Assembly: GCA_001464835.1 (NCBI GenBank) | Contig: LNDS01000007.1 | Coordinates: 1-64,000 of the forward strand | DNA: 64,000 nt | Source of the DNA: Rhizobiales bacterium Ga0077525 | GTDB lineage: Bacteria; Pseudomonadota; Alphaproteobacteria; Rhizobiales; Xanthobacteraceae | Direction of reading: 5' to 3' | Shown here: piece by piece, positions 63,267 through 64,000 of the stretch | How positions within the stretch are numbered: the stretch's first letter is position 1 | Layout: the number at the start of each line of letters is the position of its first letter | Translations under genes and position numbers: made by a program | The notes under the pieces: model-generated | Database searches by the model: none | What the model saw: the letters and a program-made list of their open reading frames with translations, nothing else | What the model was told of the DNA's origin: nothing

Positions 63267-64000
63267 ATGACCCGATCGAACCGGCCCGATCATATCCGCC
63301 TCACGTCGCATCCTGCGCCGGGCGGCAAACTGCGCTTTCCGATTCACTGGGGCGCGCCGACCGCGCGCGAACGCGGACCCGTCATCGGGACCGTGTCGCG
63401 GCCCGGCGACCGCAACGTCATCGGCACGCATGGCGGCTCTTATGCGCTGTATCGCGCGCTGGCGGTGTCGTCCGGCGCGCTCGATCCGCTGCGCCGTCCC
63501 GACCTCACCAACACTTATCCGGCCGCTACCATTGGCCCCTATGAACAATGGAACGACCCGAAGCGCATTGTGTCGCTCGATCCGTGGGGTCATCTCGCCG
63601 CCGACAGCTTCAAGCAGGAAATCGCCGAGGGCATCGACATCCGCCCCAGCATTGCCATCACCAAGGCGCGGCTCGACCTGCATGAAATGCAGGACGCCAT
63701 CCGCGCCGGCCGCATCAAGGTCGACAACGATATCGTTCATGCCAATGGCAGCGTCGGCGTCACCAAGATCGCGGTCGATCCGGTGTGGTATCTGCCGGGT
63801 ATCGCCGAACGTTTCGCCACAACGGAGAACGCCCTGCGCCGCGTGCTGTTCGAGCAGACCGCCGGCATGTTTCCCGAACTGGTGACGCGGCCGGATTTGC
63901 AGGTTTTCCTGCCGCCGATCGGCGGCATCACCGTCTATATGTTCGGCGATCCAACCAAACTCGCCGACGCCTCGACAAAGATCACCTGCCGCGTCCATGA
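63267..64000 (+). CDS. GTP cyclohydrolase II family protein (RibA/Urc1-like), 5' part
   Basis: The frame is open from ATG 63267 to the window end, giving 244 residues. The start MTRSNRPDHIRLTSHPAPGG, then RFPIHWGAPTARERGPVIGT, NVIGTHGGSYALYRALAV, IVSLDPWGHLAAD and LFEQTAGMFPELVTRPDL resemble the long GTP cyclohydrolase II-like proteins of proteobacteria linked to uracil catabolism (Urc1-like) rather than to riboflavin. The catalytic zinc-Cys domain would lie beyond the edge and cannot be checked. No Shine-Dalgarno is visible. A five-codon mini-frame MVLKQ (63253-63270) ends in an ATGA overlap with the start, possibly by chance. Confidence 0.75.
   Translation, partial: MTRSNRPDHIRLTSHPAPGGKLRFPIHWGAPTARERGPVIGTVSRPGDRNVIGTHGGSYALYRALAVSSGALDPLRRPDLTNTYPAATIGPYEQWNDPKRIVSLDPWGHLAADSFKQEIAEGIDIRPSIAITKARLDLHEMQDAIRAGRIKVDNDIVHANGSVGVTKIAVDPVWYLPGIAERFATTENALRRVLFEQTAGMFPELVTRPDLQVFLPPIGGITVYMFGDPTKLADASTKITCRVH

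Noticed and set aside
63144-63998. Minus-strand open frame of 284 codons at the right edge
   Set aside because: It overlaps the GTP cyclohydrolase II-like frame on the plus strand, which has recognisable family motifs; the minus product has none.

Overview
The window is 64 kb of GC-rich, densely packed bacterial DNA. Gene content (Bug-type solute receptor, IclR regulators, GlgE and TreYZ glucan genes, Rhizobiales-type intergenic palindromes, small SFPASDPPS-motif protein) suggests an alphaproteobacterium of the Hyphomicrobiales, in the Bradyrhizobium / Xanthobacteraceae neighbourhood. That placement is an inference from gene families, not a database match. I saw no rRNA, tRNA, CRISPR array or prophage. 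Many neighbouring genes overlap by 1 to 4 bases (ATGA or GTGA), so large parts are read as translationally coupled operons.

Left edge to 5.6 kb: the last codons and right end of an IS3-family element, then a secreted L,D-transpeptidase, a coiled-coil small protein, EttA (ABC-F translation factor), a D-2-hydroxyacid dehydrogenase that lacks its catalytic-Glu segment, and an EAL-domain protein with a degenerate receiver domain. From 5.6 to 20.8 kb lies a catabolic island with an IclR regulator near each end: a decarboxylase-like amidohydrolase, cyclase, cupin, SDR, 3-hydroxyacyl-CoA dehydrogenase, IolD-like ThDP enzyme, Bug receptor, metallo-beta-lactamase-fold hydrolase, a molybdenum hydroxylase with an unusual gene split, and a zinc alcohol dehydrogenase. 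The substrate is unknown.

From 20.9 to 31 kb are surface polysaccharide / LPS genes: gmhA, a CapD/PglF-like epimerase/dehydratase, a family 2 glycosyltransferase, a nucleotide-sugar dehydrogenase, a fusion of a flippase-like membrane domain to a GmhB phosphatase, an ABC exporter coupled to a PF14907-type nucleotidyltransferase, and a PPP phosphatase. Next come an MFS permease and an FlK-like thioesterase (31.0-32.6 kb).

The most striking region is 32.68-39.92 kb. A small XRE regulator with a perfect inverted-repeat operator heads a seven-gene coupled operon encoding HyfB, C, E, F, G and I homologues. This is a complex I / group 4 hydrogenase-like membrane complex. Its large subunit has lost the Ni-Fe cysteine ligands (CGIC became SGDS and the C-terminal CxxC became CxxA), while the small subunit keeps all four Fe-S cysteines and the membrane arm keeps its proton-channel residues. 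It is therefore an energy-converting hydrogenase-related (Ehr-type) complex of unknown chemistry.

From 39.9 to 44.7 kb are an MHS-type MFS permease, a coupled GNAT / isochorismatase-fold / 84-aa operon and a divergent LysR regulator. From 44.9 to 63.1 kb is an alpha-glucan and trehalose cluster (glgP, malQ on the opposite strand, glgE, treS fused to maltokinase, glgB, glgX, treZ, treY), covering both the GlgE route (trehalose to maltose to maltose-1-phosphate to glucan) and the TreYZ route back to trehalose. The right edge holds a promoter, a structured leader with mutually exclusive pairings and a terminator-like hairpin, and the 5' part of a GTP cyclohydrolase II family gene that runs off the window.
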